NCBI GenBank assembly: GCA_030671945.1
Contig: DAOVHJ010000180.1
Location: forward strand, 1 to 5,612
DNA length: 5,612 nucleotides
From: Candidatus Heimdallarchaeota archaeon
GTDB taxonomy: Archaea > Asgardarchaeota > Heimdallarchaeia > JABLTI01
Direction: 5' to 3'
A program made the translations under genes and the position numbers. Of the stretch, positions 1 to 5,315 are shown piece by piece. Position 1 is the first letter of the stretch; every line of letters starts with the position of its first letter. The notes beneath the pieces are model-generated. The model was not told where the DNA came from and did not search any database. It was given only the letters and a program-made list of their open reading frames with translations.

Positions 1-1
1 A

Positions 2-106
2 TTTCCTTCATTCCGGAAACGATTTTTCGCTCAATCTGGAAAGTTTCTAATACAAATGTTTTCGAAAGTAATCAAAAAAGAAGATGCTGATAAAACAAAG
101 AAATAA
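2..106 (+). CDS. Possible C-terminal tail of a gene entering from the left edge
   Basis: The + strand frame from base 2 stays open for 34 codons to a TAA at 104-106. The encoded end is basic and Lys-rich: it contains FRKRFFAQSGKFLIQMF and finishes KKEDADKTKK. That composition is typical of a real protein C-terminus, for example the cytoplasmic tail of a membrane protein. If real, it ends 27 bp before the convergent propeller gene, matching the tight gene packing seen elsewhere in the window (gap of 4 bp at 2093/2098, overlap of 29 bp at 5287-5315). Another + frame is also open from the edge to a TGA at 88-90, but its translation looks less protein-like. Too little is visible to name a family, and the call rests on composition and spacing only. 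Confidence 0.4.
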   Translation, partial: FPSFRKRFFAQSGKFLIQMFSKVIKKEDADKTKK

Positions 107-133
107 AAGAACAAACGATTTAACGTAACTATT

Positions 134-1219
134 TCAAATCGTGTTGGGTTCTCTAATTTTCCTTCTACGTTTTAATTGGATAACCATTTTAACTCCTATT
201 ATTGGTAGAATTAAAAACGCAAAGTACAAATTTAGTCCTGTTGTGTTAGTACTTGATCCTTTTCCAATGATTATTAATCCATCACTTTCAGCGGTGGTAT
301 AAATAACATCATTTGAAACAAAAATTGAATTTATAACCCCACCAGACTCTGTATACTGACCAACTTTCTCGATGCTATCAATATCTGTAATGTTAAATGC
401 TATTAGATTCTCATCAGATTCAGATAAATAGAGTAAATTATCTGAAATATCTAAGCTTCTTACTGCATTACCACCTGTATCTAAAACAAGCTCTTGAAGA
501 TTTGCGAGGTTGCTAATATTTAGAGCTTTTAATCCAACATTGCTTGCAATAAAAATGACATCATCTTGAATCTCAATATCCCGATACAATGGGCCTGCAC
601 TTATCCATTGATCAATTACCACAGGCAAAGCAGGATTACTAATGTTTAGAACTGTCAGTCCTTGAAAAAGTTCTAAGCAGAAAAGAATATCTTCTTTTAT
701 AATTAAATCAATTACTGGTAAATCTTCATCCCGATAAATTTCTGTTGGGAGTGCTAAATCACTAATATTAAGTATCGATAGGAAGGGATCTCCTATACAA
801 GCTAAATCATTCTCAATATCAACAAAACTAATTGCATTTCCATTAGTATATTGACCAATTTGTAGTGGATTGAAAGGATTAGTGACATCAAAAATTATTA
901 ACCCATTATTATAATCCGTAACAAAAGCAATATTATTTTCAACATATACACAGTGCTCTACACCGCCTAATAGTTTATGAGATAATTCTGTTGGCTCAGC
1001 TGAATTACTCACATTTAGAATCCAGAAACCATTGCCAGCATCAGCTATGTAAGCTATGTTATTCACTACTTGCACGTCAAAAGCAAAATAACACTCCTCA
1101 AATTGTCCTATTTTTGTTAAACTTAGTTCCTCACCCATTACTGAATTATTGTTTGATAAAACAAATAGACTACTCAATAAAATAATGAAACTAAGAAATA
1201 CTGCTTCTTTTATCTTCAT
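134..1219 (-). CDS. Exported, membrane-anchored LVIVD-repeat beta-propeller protein
   Basis: This 361-aa protein is probably displayed on the outer face of the cell. Residues 1-30 form a signal peptide (basic MKIK, then a hydrophobic stretch at about 6-22). Residues 37-320 contain about seven repeats of 40-44 residues. Each repeat follows the pattern 'N-x-(A/I)-Y/F-(I/V)-(A/T)-(D/S)...G-L-x-(I/A)-(L/F)-N-(V/I)-(S/T)-(N/D)...P', as in LVIVD repeats, which fold as beta-propeller blades. A Ser/Thr/Asn linker (about 321-329) leads to a transmembrane helix (about 331-347) and a basic tail with LKRRRK, implying a C-terminal anchor with the tail in the cytoplasm. The last repeat lacks its final strand, while the N-terminal LTKIGQF resembles that strand, which suggests ring closure by the N-terminus. 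There are many N-glycosylation sequons. The ATG start has an SD-like TAGGGGT (1234-1228) at 8 nt spacing. Family level is well supported; the ligand and role are unknown. Adhesion or protein binding is a guess. Confidence 0.88.
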   Translation of the reverse strand: MKIKEAVFLSFIILLSSLFVLSNNNSVMGEELSLTKIGQFEECYFAFDVQVVNNIAYIADAGNGFWILNVSNSAEPTELSHKLLGGVEHCVYVENNIAFVTDYNNGLIIFDVTNPFNPLQIGQYTNGNAISFVDIENDLACIGDPFLSILNISDLALPTEIYRDEDLPVIDLIIKEDILFCLELFQGLTVLNISNPALPVVIDQWISAGPLYRDIEIQDDVIFIASNVGLKALNISNLANLQELVLDTGGNAVRSLDISDNLLYLSESDENLIAFNITDIDSIEKVGQYTESGGVINSIFVSNDVIYTTAESDGLIIIGKGSSTNTTGLNLYFAFLILPIIGVKMVIQLKRRRKIREPNTI

Positions 1220-1227
1220 TTTAAATA

Positions 1228-1234
1228 ACCCCTA
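1228..1234 (-). promoter_or_regulatory. Shine-Dalgarno site of the propeller gene
   Basis: TAGGGGT on the minus strand lies 8 nt before the ATG at 1219. It supports that start, which is also where the signal peptide begins. Confidence 0.5.
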
Positions 1235-1332
1235 GCTTATGATTAAGCAATAATTTCAGTTCAACAATATTTACTGAATCATTTTATCTAATTATTTAAG
1301 ATATTATAAACATTAGCAGAACTCCAGAATTG

Positions 1333-1352
1333 ATTCTCAAAATTTTGAGAAT
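1333..1352. repeat. Perfect 20-bp palindrome, candidate operator
   Basis: ATTCTCAAAATTTTGAGAAT reads identically on both strands, with its centre between 1342 and 1343. It has no loop, so a dimeric protein-binding site is more likely than an RNA hairpin. It lies about 40 bp upstream of the TATA-like element of the TIGR04076 genes and about 110 bp upstream of the propeller start, so it could serve either promoter. The symmetry is seen directly; the operator role is inferred. Confidence 0.5.
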
Positions 1353-1389
1353 AAAATTTCAACATTTGTTTTTTAAGACTAATGTGAAT

Positions 1390-1397
1390 TTTATATA
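1390..1397 (+). promoter_or_regulatory. Archaeal TATA-box-like element for the TIGR04076 pair
   Basis: TTTATATA matches the archaeal TATA-box consensus. It lies about 50 bp before the TTG start at 1443. Transcription starting about 25 bp downstream would leave a short leader of roughly 20-25 nt that still includes the GGGGGA ribosome site. No strong purine-rich BRE is evident upstream. In such AT-rich DNA a chance match is possible. Confidence 0.45.
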
Positions 1398-1431
1398 GTA
1401 ATGTAATATTGAATATAATAACCAGTTAATC

Positions 1432-1437
1432 GGGGGA
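1432..1437 (+). promoter_or_regulatory. Ribosome binding site deciding the TTG start at 1443
   Basis: GGGGGA precedes TTG by 5 nt. The frame has a stop at 1419-1421 upstream, and no in-frame ATG or GTG occurs at the start of the conserved domain, so TTG is the only reasonable start. Confidence 0.6.
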
Positions 1438-1442
1438 TTTTT

Positions 1443-1757
1443 TTGGCGAATGTAAAAGTTACTGTAATCAAGAAATTTAATTCCAAAGATGTTTTTGGTG
1501 AGGATTACATAAATCCTAAAGGAGAAATCATACCTGAGTGCCCTGTTTTTCAAGAGGGGCAAGTGTTGATTTCAAAAGATGGTGAGAAACCAGAAGGTTT
1601 CTGTGGTTTCGGTTGGAGAGCAATTCAACCAGAAGCTATGGTTCTTGCTTTTGGCGGAAATTTCTGGGAAAGCTGGACTGAACCGGGGACAATGTTTGTT
1701 GCTTGCCCAGATGGCATTCGACCTGTTTGTTTCAAATTAGAACGAGTAGAGGAATAA
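1443..1757 (+). CDS. TIGR04076 family small cysteine-containing protein, copy 1
   Basis: This 104-aa protein of unknown function has no signal peptide or membrane segment. It begins with a beta-strand-like segment (VKVTVIKKF, 4-12) followed by KDVFGEDY. It then carries C33, the GFC motif (C54) before a W-R-A-I segment, FGGN (70-73), EPGT (80-83), and the signature CPDGIRPV (88-95, C88) followed by a private C96. This layout matches my recollection of TIGR04076, a small uncharacterised family of archaea and anaerobic bacteria. The conserved cysteines could bind a metal or take part in redox chemistry, but no known metal-site spacing is evident, so this is inference. It starts at TTG. The neighbouring gene, 33 bp downstream on the same strand, is a paralogue, and the two probably share one transcript. 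Confidence 0.85.
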   Translation: MANVKVTVIKKFNSKDVFGEDYINPKGEIIPECPVFQEGQVLISKDGEKPEGFCGFGWRAIQPEAMVLAFGGNFWESWTEPGTMFVACPDGIRPVCFKLERVEE

Positions 1758-1774
1758 TTACTAATCTATTAAAT

Positions 1775-1781
1775 GGAGATG
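1775..1781 (+). promoter_or_regulatory. Ribosome binding site of the second TIGR04076 gene
   Basis: GGAGATG lies upstream of the GTG at 1791 with somewhat long spacing. An in-frame TAG sits immediately before the GTG (1788-1790), so no earlier start exists. The next in-frame Met is deep in the domain. Confidence 0.6.
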
Positions 1782-1790
1782 TGTATTTAG

Positions 1791-2093
1791 GTGAAATTTA
1801 AGATATCTGTTGTAAAAAGGTTTGAACCGAAGGATGTGATTGGTCGCGATTTTTATCTACCATCCGGTAAAAAAGTAGTAAAGTGTGATTTGAAGGAAGG
1901 AGAAACATTCGTCAGCATTGATGGAAATATGCCTGAGAATTTCTGCAGTTCAGCATGGGCAGCGATTTACCCAACTATCAAGATGTTTAGATTTGGAGGT
2001 AATTATCCTGCTTTCGAACCCGGAACTGCATATACTACTTGTCCTGATGGTATTCGACCTGTTTCGTTTTTTGTTGAAAAAATCGAAGAATAG
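1791..2093 (+). CDS. TIGR04076 family small cysteine-containing protein, copy 2
   Basis: This 100-aa protein aligns over its whole length with the preceding gene, at roughly 44% identity counted by eye. Shared elements are the N-terminal strand with K-R-F, KDVIG, C32, EG...DG...PE-FC (C52), W-x-AI, FGGN (68-71), EPGT (76-79) and CPDGIRPV (84-91, C84). The three cysteines C32, C52 and C84 correspond to C33, C54 and C88 of copy 1, but the fourth (C96 there) is Ser here. Copy 2 lacks a few residues in the loop between FGGN and EPGT. No function is known to me. The GTG start is fixed by a stop codon directly upstream. The gene ends 4 bp from the convergent winged-helix gene. Retention of two diverged copies suggests either a heteromeric pair or distinct ligands. 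Confidence 0.85.
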   Translation: MKFKISVVKRFEPKDVIGRDFYLPSGKKVVKCDLKEGETFVSIDGNMPENFCSSAWAAIYPTIKMFRFGGNYPAFEPGTAYTTCPDGIRPVSFFVEKIEE

Positions 2094-2097
2094 GTCA

Positions 2098-3132
2098 TTA
2101 TTTTACTAACAATCCTTGTGGTCCTTTAGTATAAATAATTAGAGATCCAAATTTTTCAGCAGGCATAAAGATAATTTCTTCCTCAACAAGATAATCAATC
2201 GCCCAAGAGTAAGCTATGTGAATATACCAGCATATGAATTCTCCAAGACTATTGTTTGTATATTTGCTAATCTTTAGGTTGTTATAAAATTCGAGTAATT
2301 CCTTTTCTTTCTCTTTTATCCTTAATAATAATCGGTTTGCTACTTTCTCAGTGAGTTCTTTCCACACAAGTGAATCTTCTCGAGACAAAATTGGTATACC
2401 TAGTTTTGAAGCTAGTTCGTCTGGTGTTTTCACTTCTGTGCTTTTTAGTAATTCATCACACCTTTCCTCTATTCTTCCTCGAGGTTCATTGTACTTTACA
2501 TTCACAATATTTAATCCGAAAGTAAAAAAGTGCCAATTTTCCCAAGGCAAATCTCTGGATTCTTCACCATATTTCCCTAAATATTCTACTTCTCCATCAA
2601 GCATGAAAAAATAATATTGGGCATCAGGTCTTTTAGGGCTTGGACGTTTTGGTGCTGGTATCAATAATGTTCTATCTTTCACTAATGCTTCAAGAAGTCC
2701 TATATCTAGAATTTTAGAACCAACTAAAGCTAGTGAAAGATCTTTGATTGAAAAGGTTTGACTTATTTCAAGCTCAGCAAATTTGTTTTCAATTTCTTCC
2801 CAATTTTTTGTTAATTCATCAGCAATAATTCTACCAAATATCTTTGAATGATTAAAGGTCTCTAATGTTTCCTTCTCATCAGCAATCAAAAAAGTGGGGT
2901 AATAATTGTCATTTTCTTTTCTTAGAAGGTTTGCATCCATTAGTAAATCTATTTTTTCTTGGAGTTTTTCTTCTGTCACCTGAAATAATTCCTGAATTTC
3001 AGCTATGGAATAACCATCATGTAGTGCTCTTAATGTAAGTTTACTTGAGGGTATGAAATAATCCCAAGGGTTCCCTGAACCTGCCATTGATAACACGATA
3101 TTTCTATTTGCATAAATTTCCGGAATTTTCAC
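2098..3132 (-). CDS. Uncharacterised protein with N-terminal winged-helix-like domain
   Basis: I do not recognise the family of this 344-aa soluble protein. Residues about 29-85 look like a winged helix-turn-helix: helix SSKLTLRALHDG, helix SIAEIQELF, then TEEKLQEKIDLLMDANLLRKE as recognition helix and wing, ending in YYPTFLIAD. Such a domain is usual in ArsR/MarR-type regulators. The middle (about 90-160) is mostly helical and acidic. A PKRPSPKRPD linker (161-170) leads to a Tyr/Phe/Trp-rich segment (YYFFMLDGEVEYLGKYGEE, then LPWENWHFFTFGLN). The C-terminal part has a Lys/Glu-rich helix (about 268-290) and an aromatic helix (about 298-316). The extra 250 residues could be a ligand-sensing domain. 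The GTG start has GGAGAG (3145-3140) at good spacing. It is divergent from the decarboxylase-racemase operon, the usual place for a local regulator; this role is inferred. Confidence 0.75.
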   Translation of the reverse strand: MKIPEIYANRNIVLSMAGSGNPWDYFIPSSKLTLRALHDGYSIAEIQELFQVTEEKLQEKIDLLMDANLLRKENDNYYPTFLIADEKETLETFNHSKIFGRIIADELTKNWEEIENKFAELEISQTFSIKDLSLALVGSKILDIGLLEALVKDRTLLIPAPKRPSPKRPDAQYYFFMLDGEVEYLGKYGEESRDLPWENWHFFTFGLNIVNVKYNEPRGRIEERCDELLKSTEVKTPDELASKLGIPILSREDSLVWKELTEKVANRLLLRIKEKEKELLEFYNNLKISKYTNNSLGEFICWYIHIAYSWAIDYLVEEEIIFMPAEKFGSLIIYTKGPQGLLVK

Positions 3133-3255
3133 CTAGAATCTCTCCAATTTTAACAAGACCCTTTTCAAAGGTAAAAAGCTTTAACTTTAGTCTTGATTAT
3201 CTACTTACCAGAAATTTATCTCTGCTTAAGAGAGCCTGTGACTTCCAATACAAAG
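3133..3255. other. Divergent promoter region between the winged-helix gene and the decarboxylase
   Basis: This is about 123 bp if the decarboxylase starts at its first ATG. It holds the minus-strand SD GGAGAG (3145-3140), 7 nt before GTG 3132. On the + side no good SD precedes any of the possible starts, and only weak AT-rich TATA candidates are visible (CTTTAAC around 3179-3185, TTTATCT around 3216-3222). The decarboxylase may therefore have a very short leader or be leaderless. I see no long inverted repeat here. Confidence 0.4.
3140..3145 (-). promoter_or_regulatory. Ribosome binding site deciding the GTG start at 3132
   Basis: GGAGAG on the minus strand lies 7 nt before GTG (3132-3130). 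It supports that non-ATG start over internal Met codons. Confidence 0.6.
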
Positions 3256-4641
3256 ATGTTGATTAAAATGAGTAAACAAAACAGAATTCCAATAAGCTCA
3301 AAAGCTACTCCAGAAGAAATGACTAAAGATTTGAATCCACTTGTTGATTTTCATGATAAAGGACTATCACTTGATGCACTAAATGAGATGATAGAAGAAC
3401 GTTTAATTCCTCATTTAATGAGATATGATCAACCTGGTTTTCAATCCATGTTTAATGCCTTTCCTGAAGATGGAGCAAAGTTGGGTTCAGAAATTGCACT
3501 ATCATATAATCAGGGAGTGACAAACTGGCAGGTTTCACCTGGCGGAGTTATGCTTGAAGAACTCTGCTGCAAAGCTTTATGCAAACTCTTTGGTTTTGCA
3601 CCGAATTCTGATGCTACGTTCATGGCTTCTGGAACTTATGGAAATCAAGAAGCACTATATCTAGCACTACACAAGCAAGCAGAAAAGGAAGGATTTAATC
3701 TTGCAGAAAAAGGTTTGAAGGGTTTTAAAGATCTTAATCGATTAGTTGTCTTAACTTCAATTGATGCTCATTTCTCTGTAAAGCATGCTGCTCGTATGTT
3801 AGGATTAGGAGAAGAAAGTCTTAGATTCTTACCTGTTGATAAAAATCGAAGAATTGATGTTAATCAAATAAAGGAAACAGTAAAAGAAATACGAGAATTC
3901 AAGGATATTTTCTGTGTTTTCATCACTGCTGGTACTACATCTACTGGTTCAGTAGACCCAGCTTTACCAATTGCGAAAATTTGCAAGGATATTGGTGCTT
4001 GGTTACATATAGATGGAGCTTATGGTTTTGCGTATAGTTTGGTTCCTGAGTGGAAACACTTCTTCGAAGGCGCTGAACTAGCAGATTCATTGTGTTGGAA
4101 TCCCCATAAACAATTAGGTGTTCCTATACCAAATTCATTGCTTTTTGTTCAACGCTGGGAGGATTTCGGAAGGATGTCTGTTTATAGCGAATATTTTAAT
4201 CGTAAGGAAGATCCAGAACCAAATCCGGGATTAAAATCTCCTCCCTCAACTCGACCATTCTCTGCCTTATCACTTGTTACTTCTCTAAGACATCAAGGAA
4301 TGACTAAAGTTATAGAAAGACTTCGAGCACCACTTGTAGCGATAAAGAAATTCTATGAGAAATTAAAGAAAGAAGATGATATAGAATTAAATCACCAACC
4401 GGATACTGGTATCCTTTGTTTCAGGATTATTCCAAAAGACTTTCCGGAGAAAGAGTTAGATAACCTGCAACGATATGTGTATGATAGAATTATGGCAGAA
4501 CGAGAACGAACAATTTCGCTAACAAAACTGGATGATAAAGTAGTTTTACGAGTTGTTGCAATTTCCCCTGTCGTAACAACTGAAGCTTTAATGGAAACTA
4601 TCTCGAGAGTAAGAGCTCTCGCTAAGGAGTATGAAAAATGA
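3256..4641 (+). CDS. PLP-dependent group II amino-acid decarboxylase
   Basis: This cytosolic enzyme is predicted to decarboxylate an L-amino acid with pyridoxal phosphate. Numbered from the ATG at 3256 (461 aa), the fold-type I landmarks appear in order: a substrate-side N-terminal helix region with SPGGVMLEE (about 94-102), a phosphate-binding segment ASGTYGNQEA (124-133), the ring-stacking histidine in DAHFS (H172), TAGTTSTGSVDP (224-235), the aspartate that pairs with the pyridine nitrogen in HIDGAYG (D253), the Schiff-base lysine in NPHKQLG (K285, codon 4108-4110), and STRPFSAL (331-338), as in the decarboxylase STRR-x-x-AL motif. The length is normal for the aromatic-amino-acid/glutamate/cysteine-sulfinate decarboxylase group, and the substrate cannot be read. 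The start is uncertain: a TTG at 3193 would add 21 residues, and an ATG at 3268 (MSKQNRIP) is equally plausible. The stop overlaps the racemase start, so the two proteins are coupled. Confidence 0.88.
   Translation: MLIKMSKQNRIPISSKATPEEMTKDLNPLVDFHDKGLSLDALNEMIEERLIPHLMRYDQPGFQSMFNAFPEDGAKLGSEIALSYNQGVTNWQVSPGGVMLEELCCKALCKLFGFAPNSDATFMASGTYGNQEALYLALHKQAEKEGFNLAEKGLKGFKDLNRLVVLTSIDAHFSVKHAARMLGLGEESLRFLPVDKNRRIDVNQIKETVKEIREFKDIFCVFITAGTTSTGSVDPALPIAKICKDIGAWLHIDGAYGFAYSLVPEWKHFFEGAELADSLCWNPHKQLGVPIPNSLLFVQRWEDFGRMSVYSEYFNRKEDPEPNPGLKSPPSTRPFSALSLVTSLRHQGMTKVIERLRAPLVAIKKFYEKLKKEDDIELNHQPDTGILCFRIIPKDFPEKELDNLQRYVYDRIMAERERTISLTKLDDKVVLRVVAISPVVTTEALMETISRVRALAKEYEK
4604..4621 (+). other. 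Small inverted repeat just before the racemase ribosome site
   Basis: CGAGAG (4604-4609) and CTCTCG (4616-4621) can pair around the loop TAAGAG, inside the end of the decarboxylase gene and 2 nt before the racemase SD. It could form a weak hairpin affecting coupled translation. It lies in coding sequence, so chance is a real alternative. Confidence 0.25.
4624..4629 (+). promoter_or_regulatory. Ribosome binding site of the racemase within the decarboxylase gene
   Basis: AAGGAG lies 8 nt before the ATG at 4638, inside the last codons of the decarboxylase. Together with the ATGA stop/start overlap (4638-4641) it supports translational coupling. Confidence 0.75.
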
Positions 4642-5315
4642 AAATATTAATTATTAATCCAAATAGTGATTTGGAGATGACAAAAGCAATTCAGAAAACA
4701 GCAGATAATTTTGCTAAAGGTGAATACGAAGTCGTATGTCAATCCAATCCAGATGCACCAAGATTCATTGAAACTTATGAGGATGAAGTTAAAACAGCAC
4801 CAGGAATGATTCGACTAGTGAAGGAAAATGAAGAGAAATTTGATGCCTTCATCAATGCTTGTCATTGCGATCCTAATCTTGATGCTCTAAAAGAAATCAC
4901 TAAGATACCTGTTGTCGGTATTGGTGAAGCATCAATGAAAATAGCATCAATGCTTGGTCACAAATTTTCTGTGGTTTCAGGGGCAAAGCACTCGATTCCC
5001 AACAAAGAAGCAGTGATTAGAAAATATCATCTCCAAGATGCAATGGCTTCCGTTAGAGCTCCGGAAGGTGATGTAAGCAAGCTAAGTGGTGAAGAAAAAT
5101 ACCTGCAAGCAGCCAAATTAGCAATTGAAGAGGATAAGGCTGAGGTTATTGTGCTTGGATGTGCAGGAATGACCGGACTGGATAAGAAAATGCAGAAAAA
5201 ACTCGGAGTCCCGGTTTTAGACGGGGTTGTTTGCGCATTGATTATTGCAACTGGTTTAGTAAAATACGGTGTTTCCACAAGTAAAATTAGGAGATACAAT
5301 CCGAATTTGGAGTAA
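4638..5315 (+). CDS. Asp/Glu/hydantoin racemase family protein
   Basis: This 225-aa cytosolic protein is predicted to be a cofactor-independent racemase that uses two cysteines as acid and base. The N-terminus MKILIINPNSDLEMT is the standard opening of the hydantoin/allantoin-racemase branch. The first catalytic cysteine is C75 in NACHCDPNLDALKE (compare CFGDPGL of hydantoin racemases), with an extra C77 beside it. The second is C175 in VLGCAGMTG. VVGIGEAS (92-99) sits between the two halves as in relatives. The length is close to the usual 220-250 aa. Substrate candidates are hydantoins, allantoin or an amino acid. It is coupled to the PLP decarboxylase by an ATGA overlap and converges on a hydantoinase/allantoinase-like amidohydrolase, which fits either cyclic-amide metabolism or supply of one enantiomer to the decarboxylase. 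Some relatives are isomerases or decarboxylases rather than racemases. Confidence 0.85.
   Translation: MKILIINPNSDLEMTKAIQKTADNFAKGEYEVVCQSNPDAPRFIETYEDEVKTAPGMIRLVKENEEKFDAFINACHCDPNLDALKEITKIPVVGIGEASMKIASMLGHKFSVVSGAKHSIPNKEAVIRKYHLQDAMASVRAPEGDVSKLSGEEKYLQAAKLAIEEDKAEVIVLGCAGMTGLDKKMQKKLGVPVLDGVVCALIIATGLVKYGVSTSKIRRYNPNLE

Larger units (their letters stand above)
1220..1442. other. Divergent intergenic region with control elements
   Basis: These 223 bp separate the divergently transcribed propeller gene and the TIGR04076 pair. It is very AT-rich and no ORF in it looks real. It should hold both promoters. The rightward one has a clear TATA-like element. The leftward one is not obvious: TTTATAATAT on the minus strand (1310-1301) is one candidate, which would leave a leader of about 50 nt. 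A perfect 20-bp palindrome lies at 1333-1352. A weaker inverted repeat, TTCAGT/ACTGAA with a 12-bp spacer, lies at 1255-1260/1273-1278. Confidence 0.6.

Noticed and set aside
11..66. Short palindromes TTCCGGAA and TTTCGAAA near the left edge
   Set aside because: Each is only 8 bp, probably within coding sequence, with no following T-run that would make a terminator.
991..1185. 64-aa open frame on the + strand inside the propeller gene
   Set aside because: It is antisense to a well-supported repeat protein, has no ribosome site, and its translation looks random.
1255..1278. Inverted repeat TTCAGT-N12-ACTGAA near the propeller start
   Set aside because: Only 6-bp arms in AT-rich DNA. It may be an operator, but is not distinguishable from chance, so it is mentioned only within the intergenic entry.
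1359..1562. 67-aa minus-strand open frame over the promoter and start of the first TIGR04076 gene
   Set aside because: It overlaps a conserved gene and its TATA-like element, and has no domain-like sequence.
2091..2106. T-rich stretch between the convergent stops as an archaeal terminator
   Set aside because: Only a short broken T-run (TTATTTT) is present, no better than background in this AT-rich DNA.
1918..2109. 63-aa + strand frame within the second TIGR04076 gene
   Set aside because: It is a shifted frame of a gene with a strong family signature and has no independent start signal.
2351..2614. 87-aa + strand frame antisense to the winged-helix gene
   Set aside because: It is Ser-rich with no motif, and the opposite strand codes a coherent 344-aa protein with SD and start.
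3175..3182. AAAGCTTT palindrome in the divergent region before the decarboxylase
   Set aside because: Eight bases with no extension of symmetry; expected by chance.
5027..5299. 90-aa minus-strand frame inside the racemase
   Set aside because: It is antisense to the catalytic C175 region of a conserved enzyme, with low-complexity Ser/Pro/Thr content.
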